Positions 54,722 to 64,000 of a stretch of DNA of 64,000 nt are shown one piece after another. The notes under the pieces are model-generated. The model worked only from the letters and a program-made list of their open reading frames with translations, was not told the origin of the DNA and made no database searches. The first letter of the stretch is position 1; every line of letters begins with the position of its first letter. A program made the position numbers and the translations under genes. Source of the stretch: Roseibium sp. (lineage in GTDB: Bacteria > Pseudomonadota > Alphaproteobacteria > Rhizobiales > Stappiaceae); NCBI GenBank assembly GCA_017643215.1, contig JAEPNV010000008.1, positions 67,257 through 131,256 on the forward strand. The letters run 5' to 3'.

Positions 54722-54779
54722 GCCCTGTGGACCGGATCCAGCGGGCGTAGCACCATCCGCCAATCCGCTGACACGCCGT

Positions 54780-55799
54780 CTAACCGGCCGGACCAGTGGA
54801 TTGACCCAGAATAAGATCAGCTTCCAGAAGTTCTGAAATTGGCTCCACGGGCTGATCGATCAGCCGTTTAATCAGCATTTCGGCGGCACGGATTCCCGCG
54901 GTCCGTACCGAGGACCGTGTGCAGGTGAAAATCGGCACCTCACCGCTGTTTGGCAGGAAGGACAAGGCATCGTCGTGTGTGATCACCGAAACGTCCTGGC
55001 CGATCCTCAATCCGCATTCGCTGATGGCGCGGGAAACGCCGATCGCGGTGATCATCGATGATACGAGGAAGGCGGTCGGCGGACGGGCGGCTGTCAGCAT
55101 TTCGCGCGCGCTGAGCGCGCCAAAAGGTTCAGTCATGGCGGAATTGCGCATCAGGGCCGGGTCGAGTTCCACGCCGCGGTCATTCAAGGCCGTCATGTAA
55201 CCGGCTTTACGGCGCGCCACGAAATCCATGTCCTCCAGCCCGTTCAGGAACGCAATCCGCCGGTGGCCCAGATCAAGCAGCAGGTGGGCGGCACGTTCGA
55301 AGGCCCGCCGATTGTTCATGTCGATCCAGTCGGTCGCGTCTTCCGCGCCTGGGATCCGGCCATGCACGAGAAACGGCAGGTCAAGGCTCTTGAGCAGTGT
55401 GTGCCGGGTTTCGGCCACCCGCGGCCCGTGGAGCATCACGCCGTCTGCTTTTTTACGCGCGACGATCTCCTGGTAGGCGCTTTCCTCTTGTCCGTCGTCG
55501 ACGATGGCGATCACCATGTCGTAGCCGCGCTGCGCATAGGTCTCCCCGGCGCCTGCGATGAACTCCATGAACACCGGATTGAGCATCTCATGGAGGGAGC
55601 GGGGCAGAACATGACCGATCGACATCGATCGTCCGGTGGCGAGCCGCCGGGCCTGCTGATTGGGTGCATAGCCAAGCGCACGGGCCATCTCCTCCACGCG
55701 CCGGCGCGTTTTGGCGCTCACCTCCGGATACCCGTTCAGGGCCCGGCTGACCGTCGTCTGGGACAATTTCAGGCGTTCGGCTAGTTCTTTCAGATTCAC
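54780..55799 (-). CDS. LacI family transcriptional regulator (AglR-like)
   Basis: 339 aa from a GTG. HTH at the N-terminus: MNLKELAERLKLSQTTVSRA, LNGYPEVSAKTRRRVEEMA, then the hinge RATGRSMSIGHVLPRSL and a periplasmic-binding-like sugar-sensing core. It is divergent from the AglE-like gene with a 238-bp control region holding a LacI-type palindrome, so it most likely represses the transporter in the absence of an alpha-glucoside, as AglR does in Sinorhizobium. Confidence 0.92.
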   Translation of the reverse strand: MNLKELAERLKLSQTTVSRALNGYPEVSAKTRRRVEEMARALGYAPNQQARRLATGRSMSIGHVLPRSLHEMLNPVFMEFIAGAGETYAQRGYDMVIAIVDDGQEESAYQEIVARKKADGVMLHGPRVAETRHTLLKSLDLPFLVHGRIPGAEDATDWIDMNNRRAFERAAHLLLDLGHRRIAFLNGLEDMDFVARRKAGYMTALNDRGVELDPALMRNSAMTEPFGALSAREMLTAARPPTAFLVSSMITAIGVSRAISECGLRIGQDVSVITHDDALSFLPNSGEVPIFTCTRSSVRTAGIRAAEMLIKRLIDQPVEPISELLEADLILGQSTGPAG

Positions 55800-55887
55800 G
55801 CGTGTGGCCCCATTTCCAAATTGCTTTGAAACCCGGTGGAAAGACCTCCGGGAAACAAAACCCTAGATTAAGTCCCAATAAGTCCGC

Positions 55888-55916
55888 TTGACAAGATCTC
55901 GAGCGCCCGACATGGT
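55888..55916 (+). promoter_or_regulatory. Candidate promoter of the aglE-like operon
   Basis: TTGACA (55888-55893), 17-bp spacer, CATGGT (55911-55916). The -35 is perfect, the -10 is weak, as expected for a regulated promoter. Confidence 0.45.
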
Positions 55917-55928
55917 GAGGTCGAAATC

Positions 55929-55940
55929 CAAAGCGGTTTG
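55929..55940. promoter_or_regulatory. Candidate LacI-family operator
   Basis: CAAAGCGGTTTG is a near-perfect inverted repeat around a central CG-like step, as in LacI/GalR sites. It lies just after the expected start of transcription, a position suited to repression. Confidence 0.45.
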
Positions 55941-56037
55941 AAAGCCGTCAGCTTGGCAAATTCGCGGATGGCCCAGATCGTGTTGATGAACGGGCCGACG
56001 GTGTGCAACAGTCAGGATACAATCTGGGAGGATTGAC

Positions 56038-57411
56038 ATGAAAACACGTTTGATGACCGGCGCGGCAAGCTCGATCCTTGCGGTGGCGTTGACTTTTGGG
56101 GCCGCGCAGGCGGCCGATTTACTGTATCAACCCGGCGAGGATCCGCGCTTCAATTGGGACAGCTATGAGGCGTTTGCCGCCGAACATGATCTGGGTGGTG
56201 AGCAAGTCACCATCCTGGGGCCATGGCTCGGCCCCGACCAGGAAGCCCTTGAGCAGGTTCTGGAGTATTTCAGACAAGCGGCCAATGTCGATGCCCGCTA
56301 CACCGGGTCAGACAGTATGGAACAGCAAATCGTTGTCGATGCGGAAGCCGGCTCCGCGCCGAACATTGCTGTCTTTCCGCAGCCCGGTCTTGCCGCTGAC
56401 ATGGCCAAGCGCGGCTTCCTGACACCGCTCGGAGAAGATGCGGCGAATTGGATGAAAGACAACTATGCGGCCGGTCAGTCCTGGGTTGATCTTGGCAGCT
56501 ACGCCGGCGAGGACGGCAGCACATCGTTTTATGCATTCCCCTACAAGGCGGATGTGAAGTCGCTTGTCTGGTACATCCCGGAAAACTTTGAGGATGCCGG
56601 CTACGAAATCCCGAGCACGATGGAAGAGTTGAAAGCGCTGACGGAACAGATCGTTGCCGATGGTGAAACACCATGGTGCATCGGCCTTGGGTCCGGCGCT
56701 GCGACCGGCTGGCCGGCGACGGACTGGGTCGAGGACATGATGCTGCGCACCCAGACGCCGGAGGTTTATGACCAGTGGGTCACGAACGAGATGCCGTTCA
56801 ATGATCCGAAAGTGATCGAGGCGATTGAGGAATTTGGCTGGTTCGCCCGCAATGACGACTATGTCGCCGGCGGCGCCGGTGCTGTTGCATCGACCGATTT
56901 CCGGGATGCGCCGAAGGGGCTCTTTGCGGCGCCGCCACAGTGTTACATGCACCGCCAGGCGTCCTTCATTCCCGCCTTCTTTCCCGAAGGATCGGAAGTG
57001 GGCCTTGATGTAGATTTCTTCTATTTCCCGGCCTATGCGGAAAAGGACCTCGGTTCTCCGGTCTTGGGCGCGGGGACGCTGTTTGCGATCACCAACGACA
57101 GCCCGGCTGCGCATGCGTTCATCGATTTCCTGCAGACGCCGATCGCGCACGAGCTCTGGATGTCTTTGGAAGGCGGCGGATTCCTGACGCCTTTGAAGGG
57201 TGTGAATACCGATGCCTATGTCACCGATACACGCCGGGCCCTCGGCGATGTCCTTTTGAATGCGACCACCTTCCGTTTCGACGGATCTGACTTGATGCCT
57301 GGCGGCGTGGGTGCAGGGTCGTTCTGGACGGGCATGGTCGACTATACCGGCGGCAAGTCGGCGCAGGAAGTTGCCGACGGTATCCAGACATCCTGGGAAG
57401 CATTGAAGTAA
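56038..57411 (+). CDS. aglE: Alpha-glucoside ABC transporter substrate-binding protein (AglE-like)
   Basis: 457 aa. A signal peptide (MTGAASSILAVALTFGAAQA) leads to an SBP_bac_1 fold with GEQVTILGPWLGPDQEALEQV, KADVKSLVWYIPENFEDAGY and SPVLGAGTLFAITNDSPAAH, close to AglE of Sinorhizobium, which binds trehalose, maltose and sucrose. GGGAGG precedes the start. The ligand is inferred from the family and LacI context. First gene of aglEFGK. No alpha-glucosidase (aglA) is in the operon or elsewhere in the window. Confidence 0.85.
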   Translation: MKTRLMTGAASSILAVALTFGAAQAADLLYQPGEDPRFNWDSYEAFAAEHDLGGEQVTILGPWLGPDQEALEQVLEYFRQAANVDARYTGSDSMEQQIVVDAEAGSAPNIAVFPQPGLAADMAKRGFLTPLGEDAANWMKDNYAAGQSWVDLGSYAGEDGSTSFYAFPYKADVKSLVWYIPENFEDAGYEIPSTMEELKALTEQIVADGETPWCIGLGSGAATGWPATDWVEDMMLRTQTPEVYDQWVTNEMPFNDPKVIEAIEEFGWFARNDDYVAGGAGAVASTDFRDAPKGLFAAPPQCYMHRQASFIPAFFPEGSEVGLDVDFFYFPAYAEKDLGSPVLGAGTLFAITNDSPAAHAFIDFLQTPIAHELWMSLEGGGFLTPLKGVNTDAYVTDTRRALGDVLLNATTFRFDGSDLMPGGVGAGSFWTGMVDYTGGKSAQEVADGIQTSWEALK

Positions 57412-57507
57412 GACAAAACTCGCTGCCAACAGAGCGAGCTGTCCGGGGCGGCCTGACGCCCCGGATCGACAAAACATCGCCAGAGGCGGGGTCTTGGGGA
57501 GGAAGCC

Positions 57508-58749
57508 ATGAATCCGGCATTGCAAGGCCTGATCACCATCATCCTGGGTGTTGGCGGCTGTATCGGCTATTTCTATTTGTCCAACCAATTCCTGGACAAG
57601 GTTCTGTTTCCGGCCCGCGGCAAGGATGCGGGGCGGAATATCAACCGTGCCAATATGATCCGCCCGTGGCTCTTCTTGTTTCCGGCGGTCTTCGCGCTTG
57701 GCCTTTATCTCGGCTATCCGGTCATCGAGACCTTGCGGCTGTCATTAACCGACCGCAGCGCGGATGGGGCCTTCGTGGGTCTTGCGAATTACTCCCAGAT
57801 GGCCAGCGAGCCGAAATTCTGGGAAGCGATGCGCAACAACATGCTGTGGCTGATCGTTGTGCCGGCGGTCTCAACCGCATTCGGCTTGTTGACCGCCCAA
57901 CTCACCGACCGGATCGCGTGGGGCAACGTCGCCAAATCGTTCATCTTCATGCCGATGGCGATCTCGTTTGTCGGCGCGTCGGTGATTTTCAAGCTGATCT
58001 ACGACACCCGGGCGGCCGACCTTGAACAAATCGGCGTTTTGAACGCGGTCTGGCTGTCGTTTGATGGCGGCTTGGGATCGTTCCTTTTCCTGCGATTGAC
58101 GCCGGCGCTGATCCTGCTCGCATTCGCCGGGTTCATGGTCTATGGCATCTACATCTCCGTGAAGCCTTACATCTGGAGCGGCAACGAGCGCCGCGGCGAC
58201 GCCTGGTGGACCTTTCCGCTGCGTGCCGTCGTGGCGCTGGGCTCGGCCTGGCTCTTGTGGCTGTCGGTCTGGTCGATCGTTTCGGTCATGACGGGCACGT
58301 TGCCCTACGGCGAACCACAGACCTGGCTGACGGTGCCGTTCTGGAACAACTTCTTCCTGATGGCCGTCCTGATCTGGATCCAGACCGGTTTCGCCATGGT
58401 CATTTTGTCCGCGGCGCTGCGCGGCATTCCGGAGGAGACAATCGAGGCCGCGATCCTCGACGGGGCCAACGCGTTCCAGATCTTCTTCAAGATCAAGGTC
58501 CCGCAAATCATGGGTACGATCGTCGTCGTCTGGACCACCATCACGCTGGTCGTTCTGAAGGTCTTCGACATCGTGTTCGCGATGACCAACGGCCAGTGGG
58601 AGACGCAGGTTCTGGCCAATTACATGTACGACAAACTGTTCCGCGCCAACGACTGGGGCGTCGGGTCGGCGAGTGCCATCGTGATCATGCTGCTGGTGAT
58701 GCCGATCCTTGTTTGGAATGTCTACAACGCCCGCAAGGAAATGCGCTGA
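57508..58749 (+). CDS. aglF: Sugar ABC transporter permease (AglF-like)
   Basis: 413 aa, MalF-like. About eight membrane helices, with an extra N-terminal helix (GLITIILGVGGCIGYFYL) and a long hydrophilic segment in the middle (GNERRGDAWWTFPL). The EAA loop is EETIEAAILDGANAFQIFFK. GGGGAGG precedes the ATG. It pairs with AglG to form the inner-membrane channel; 13 bp separate the genes. Confidence 0.88.
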   Translation: MNPALQGLITIILGVGGCIGYFYLSNQFLDKVLFPARGKDAGRNINRANMIRPWLFLFPAVFALGLYLGYPVIETLRLSLTDRSADGAFVGLANYSQMASEPKFWEAMRNNMLWLIVVPAVSTAFGLLTAQLTDRIAWGNVAKSFIFMPMAISFVGASVIFKLIYDTRAADLEQIGVLNAVWLSFDGGLGSFLFLRLTPALILLAFAGFMVYGIYISVKPYIWSGNERRGDAWWTFPLRAVVALGSAWLLWLSVWSIVSVMTGTLPYGEPQTWLTVPFWNNFFLMAVLIWIQTGFAMVILSAALRGIPEETIEAAILDGANAFQIFFKIKVPQIMGTIVVVWTTITLVVLKVFDIVFAMTNGQWETQVLANYMYDKLFRANDWGVGSASAIVIMLLVMPILVWNVYNARKEMR

Positions 58750-58762
58750 GGGGACCTGAATC

Positions 58763-59911
58763 ATGTCATCAATTGCAGGTACCAAATCACGCCTGACCTG
58801 GGCGGTTCAAATCTCGGTCGTCGTGCTCGTCGCGCTTTGGGTCTTCCCAACGGTCGGGCTGTTCGTATCCTCCTTCCGCACCGCCGACCAGATCACCTCG
58901 AGCGGATGGTGGGCCGCAATGGCGCCGTCGGAGCGGAACGACACCTTTAGAACAGCCGCGCCCGATACCCAGGTCCAGGAAAACGGCGTCTGGGTGATCC
59001 AAGGCAACCTCTTTGAGGCGGGATCCGAAGCAACGATTTCCTCTTGGGGGACCTCCTCGCGGGATATTTCCGCCTATCAACCCGGGCAGACGGCCGAAAC
59101 ACGCGGTGGCGGGCGTTTGACGGTCCAGGCAGACGGCGCATACCGGATGGAAAGTGATGAGGAATTCTCCGGCCGGCGGGGCCAAAGGGTTTTCGTGACG
59201 GCGACGTCGCCGCCTGAATTCACCCTGGAAAACTATAACAACATGCTGTTTGACCCTTCGAACCGGGAGGGCATGACACGAGCGTTCTTCAACACGCTGA
59301 CGGTGGTCATTCCGGCAACCATCATTCCGATCGTGATCGCTGCCTTTGCCGCTTATGCGTTGGCATGGATGGAATTTCCGGGCCGGGCGCTTTTGATCGC
59401 CGCGGTTGTCGGCTTGTTGGTGGTGCCGCTTCAGCTTGCCCTGATCCCGCTTTTGAAGCTGCATTTGGCCGTTGGCATCGGCAAGGGATATCTCGGCGTC
59501 TGGCTGGCTCATACGGCGTTCGGCATGCCGCTCGCGATATATCTTTTACGCAACTACATGGTTGGCCTGCCGCGCGATATCATCGAAAACGCCAAGGTGG
59601 ACGGGGCAACGGATTTCCAGATCTTCGTCAAGATCATCATCCCGCTGTCGTTCCCCGCACTTGCGTCTTTCGCCATCTTCCAGTTCCTGTGGACGTGGAA
59701 CGACCTTTTGGTGGCGATGGTGTTTCTGATCGACGCCACGGGCGAAACAACTGTGATGACCAAACAGATTGTCGAGTTGCTCGGCACGCGCGGCGGCAAC
59801 TGGGAGATTCTGGCGACAGCGGCTTTTGTCTCGATCCTGGTTCCACTGATCGTCTTTTTCGCCCTGCAGCGTTACCTCGTTCGCGGCCTGTTGGCCGGAT
59901 CGGTCAAATAA
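58763..59911 (+). CDS. aglG: Carbohydrate ABC transporter permease (AglG-like)
   Basis: 382 aa, MalG-like, about six helices. A ~100-residue periplasmic domain lies between the first two helices (from SGWWAAMAPSERNDTF to SPPEFTLENYNNML), a hallmark of AglG that ordinary MalG proteins lack. The EAA loop is PRDIIENAKVDGATDFQIFV. Located between aglF (13 bp) and aglK (33 bp). Confidence 0.9.
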   Translation: MSSIAGTKSRLTWAVQISVVVLVALWVFPTVGLFVSSFRTADQITSSGWWAAMAPSERNDTFRTAAPDTQVQENGVWVIQGNLFEAGSEATISSWGTSSRDISAYQPGQTAETRGGGRLTVQADGAYRMESDEEFSGRRGQRVFVTATSPPEFTLENYNNMLFDPSNREGMTRAFFNTLTVVIPATIIPIVIAAFAAYALAWMEFPGRALLIAAVVGLLVVPLQLALIPLLKLHLAVGIGKGYLGVWLAHTAFGMPLAIYLLRNYMVGLPRDIIENAKVDGATDFQIFVKIIIPLSFPALASFAIFQFLWTWNDLLVAMVFLIDATGETTVMTKQIVELLGTRGGNWEILATAAFVSILVPLIVFFALQRYLVRGLLAGSVK

Positions 59912-59944
59912 CCTGAACAAGAACAGTATTGGGGAGCAGCCCGT

Positions 59945-61036
<1,092 letters not shown>

Positions 61037-61521
61037 GTTGTGGGCCGCTTTAACGCTTATTTTGTGTTGTTGACCGTTTCCTTTTTAACGTGTGCCGGCT
61101 CGTTCGATATCATGACCGCCGGTCCCTCAGGCGGGCCGGGGCCGGTCGGCGACGCGTCCGGTCGGTGTTCGCGGGCGTGTCGAAAGCCATTCTGCTGATT
61201 TCACGGCCGTAAATGTCATGACATGTTCATATGAGCGACCAAATATGTTCATATGAACGAGTAAGAGTATGTCTTGAACAGTTTGAATCACGTCTCGAAC
61301 AAAACGATCGGGTAAACGGTTTTGCGTCCCTGGATGGCCGGATCGTCTTATGCGACCAGACGGGAACAGGCCGATGTGATCGTCATGCCATTTGCCCTGG
61401 TGAACAAGACGTTGAATACATGCCGGGGATATGGGAGGACCACCGTCCCGGATGTGCGTTTGGCGGTTCTGGTCGATCCCCCACTCGTTCGGTTCGGGCA
61501 ACGCGGCAGACACTGATTTTC
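61037..61521. other. Intergenic region upstream of DeoR-type regulator
   Basis: About 485 bp. It contains three palindromes at 61214-61258 described separately. An open frame runs from 61231 through to the regulator, but its first ~97 codons look non-homologous, so I treat this stretch as non-coding leader. Confidence 0.55.
61214..61260. promoter_or_regulatory. Palindrome cluster, candidate GlpR/DeoR-type operators
   Basis: GTTCATATGAAC at 61247-61258 is a perfect 12-bp palindrome, and GTTCATATGAGC at 61225-61236 is its near copy. Their centres are 22 bp apart (two helical turns), so a dimer or tetramer could sit on one face of the DNA. TGTCATGACA (61214-61223) adjoins them. The shape resembles E. 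coli GlpR sites (ATGTTCG..CGAACAT). Confidence 0.6.
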
Positions 61522-62301
61522 ATGCTTGGACAGGTCGATATTTCAAAACGTCAGGCGAAAATCGCCGAATTGGTGCAGATGACCGGCTTCGCGTCCGTTG
61601 AGGAACTTGCCGATCGGTTCGATGTCACCACCCAGACCATCCGCCGCGACGTCAATGGCCTTTGTGAGATGGGAATCCTGCGGCGGACCCATGGCGGGGT
61701 CGAGCCCCCGGCATCGGCAGTGAACATTCACTACAGCACGCGCCAGATTCTCAACTTGCCGGAAAAGCGAAAGATCGCCGATCTTGTCGCCCGGGAAGTC
61801 GCAAACGGGCAGTCTCTGGCGTTTTCGATTGGAACGACACCGGAAATCGTCATGCAGGCCCTGTCCCAGCACGAAAACCTGTCGATCTTCACGAACAATC
61901 TCAACGTGGCGTTCACAGCGTCCGCGAATCCAACTTTTCGCGTGACGATTGCCGGCGGCCGCCTGCGGCACGGCGACCGGGATATCCTGGGCGCGGCCAC
62001 CCAGGACTTTTTTTCCAGGTACAAGGTCGACATCGGCGTCTTCGGGGTCGCCGGGGTGGACGATGACGGTACGTTACTCGACTTTCACGAGGACGAGGTG
62101 GCGGCGCGCCAGTCGATCCTTGCCAATTGCCGGCAGTCTTTCCTCGTGCTGGACCATACGAAGTTTGGCCGCGCGGCCCATGTGCGCGGCGGGCACATCC
62201 GTGACGTGAGCGCAGTCTTCACCGATCATCCGCTGCCATCGGCGCTTGCCGCGCTGCTTGACCCGGCAACGACCCGGGTCGAAATCGCCGAAAACGCCTA
62301 A
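61522..62301 (+). CDS. DeoR/GlpR family transcriptional regulator
   Basis: 259 aa from the ATG at 61522, where the family begins (LGQVDISKRQAKIAELVQMT). DeoR HTH: ASVEELADRFDVTTQTIRRD, then VNGLCEMGILRRTHGGV; the sugar-phosphate-sensing domain follows with SIGTTPEIVMQAL and FTNNLNVAFTAS. Relatives (GlpR) respond to glycerol-3-phosphate and control glycerol uptake. The following gene is a GlpV-like binding protein, which fits. The ribosome site is weak. Confidence 0.88.
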   Translation: MLGQVDISKRQAKIAELVQMTGFASVEELADRFDVTTQTIRRDVNGLCEMGILRRTHGGVEPPASAVNIHYSTRQILNLPEKRKIADLVAREVANGQSLAFSIGTTPEIVMQALSQHENLSIFTNNLNVAFTASANPTFRVTIAGGRLRHGDRDILGAATQDFFSRYKVDIGVFGVAGVDDDGTLLDFHEDEVAARQSILANCRQSFLVLDHTKFGRAAHVRGGHIRDVSAVFTDHPLPSALAALLDPATTRVEIAENA

Positions 62302-62718
62302 CAAACAAGCCCGTCTGGTTGCCTTGGTTCAAATGCTGCCTAAGGGACCGGGGATTGTCCGCAGGGCTACGCCGGGATATCGTCTCTTCATCAACGTCTG
62401 GGTGAGTGCGTCCGGACGAGGTTCCAGTTTCGGCTTTCGATTTGGCGCGCATTTTCTCTGAGTGGGCGATTTTTCGCGTGTCATGTGGGGCAACTGGTTA
62501 GAATTTGGCGATGAGGCGATCGCTGCCCATTAAACGGTCAATTTCGACATTTCTCTCTTAAAAAACTGAAAAATATGAATAAAATGACCATTTAGACTGC
62601 TGAAATAAGCGCAAATGCGTGTGAAAATCGCTTTGACGCGCAATTTTCCATTGACCTTCATTTTCTTTCGCCTGATATTCGTTTTGCGCGCTTAGGTGCG
62701 AATTTTTGGGAGGAAAAG
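62302..62718. other. Intergenic region, regulator / binding protein
   Basis: About 417 bp; the right half (62550-62700) is AT-rich and contains the promoter at 62651-62679. No gene is seen. Confidence 0.55.
62651..62679 (+). promoter_or_regulatory. Sigma70-type promoter of the GlpV-like operon
   Basis: TTGACC (62651-62656), 17-bp spacer, GATATT (62674-62679). TTTCG (62666-62670) in the spacer and TTCGTTTT just after the -10 resemble half-sites of DeoR-type repressors, so the regulator could bind across the promoter. Leader of about 33 nt to the ATG, with AGGAAAAG as ribosome site. Confidence 0.6.

Positions 62719-64000
<1,282 letters not shown>

Noticed and set aside
61231..61521. N-terminal extension of the DeoR-type regulator
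   Set aside because: The first ~97 codons do not resemble DeoR proteins and overlap the operator-like palindromes.

Overview
The window is a GC-rich (about 60-65% by eye) stretch of an alphaproteobacterial chromosome. Order-typical markers point to Hyphomicrobiales (Rhizobiales): a DUF1402 protein, a DUF6665-like protein, a stand-alone ClpS2-type adaptor, an AglEFGK-type sugar transporter, a GlpV-like binding protein, an Omp25-like beta-barrel and hairpin-type extragenic repeats. The genus cannot be read from the sequence. I see no phage, transposase, CRISPR array, rRNA or tRNA gene.

Layout. 0-6.4 kb: a minus-strand run with an SDR of the pteridine-reductase type, uvrC, a TPR sulfotransferase and an endonuclease/exonuclease/phosphatase protein cut by the window edge, preceded by a Ca2+/Na+-type antiporter. 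6.7-12.7 kb: an outer-membrane barrel with its terminator, a long intergenic stretch with a strong nested hairpin, then a two-gene RND efflux system. 12.7-23.2 kb: mixed housekeeping genes (GST, rlmJ, GNAT, a cold-shock protein with a Gly/Arg/Tyr-rich arm, DUF1176, MBL hydrolase, DUF1402, DUF6665, MFS, chalcone-isomerase-like, clpS). 23.2-24.9 kb: a gene-free repeat island with a 319-bp tandem period; one repeat core recurs inverted at 47.3 kb. 24.9-32.5 kb: GFA protein, RecD/Dda-like helicase, GST, a divergent SDR and an F420-type NADP oxidoreductase opposite a LysR gene, and tex.

32.5-44 kb is the most interesting part: a methylamine/betaine-type locus. It has a LuxR regulator, a DadA-like FAD oxidoreductase, a membrane desaturase, a PhnD-like cytoplasmic binding protein, a 46-codon gene with its own terminator, a LysR regulator, and an operon of a non-pyrrolysine MttB-family methyltransferase plus a dimethylglycine-dehydrogenase-like flavoprotein. 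Divergent from that operon is a kinase-fold protein lacking its catalytic Asp. A quaternary-amine (OpuA/ProU) ABC transporter follows at 50.6-53.6 kb. Together these could import a betaine, remove its methyl groups one at a time and feed carbon into the folate pool; this is inference from family and context.

44-50 kb holds a small NrtS-like membrane protein, an iron(III)-type ABC transporter whose ATPase gene is inverted relative to its permease and binding protein, and a GhrA-like hydroxyacid dehydrogenase. 54-61 kb holds a GntR gene and a LacI-controlled AglEFGK-like alpha-glucoside transporter without an adjacent glucosidase. 61.2-64 kb starts a DeoR/GlpR-controlled polyol (probably glycerol) uptake operon whose binding protein runs off the window.
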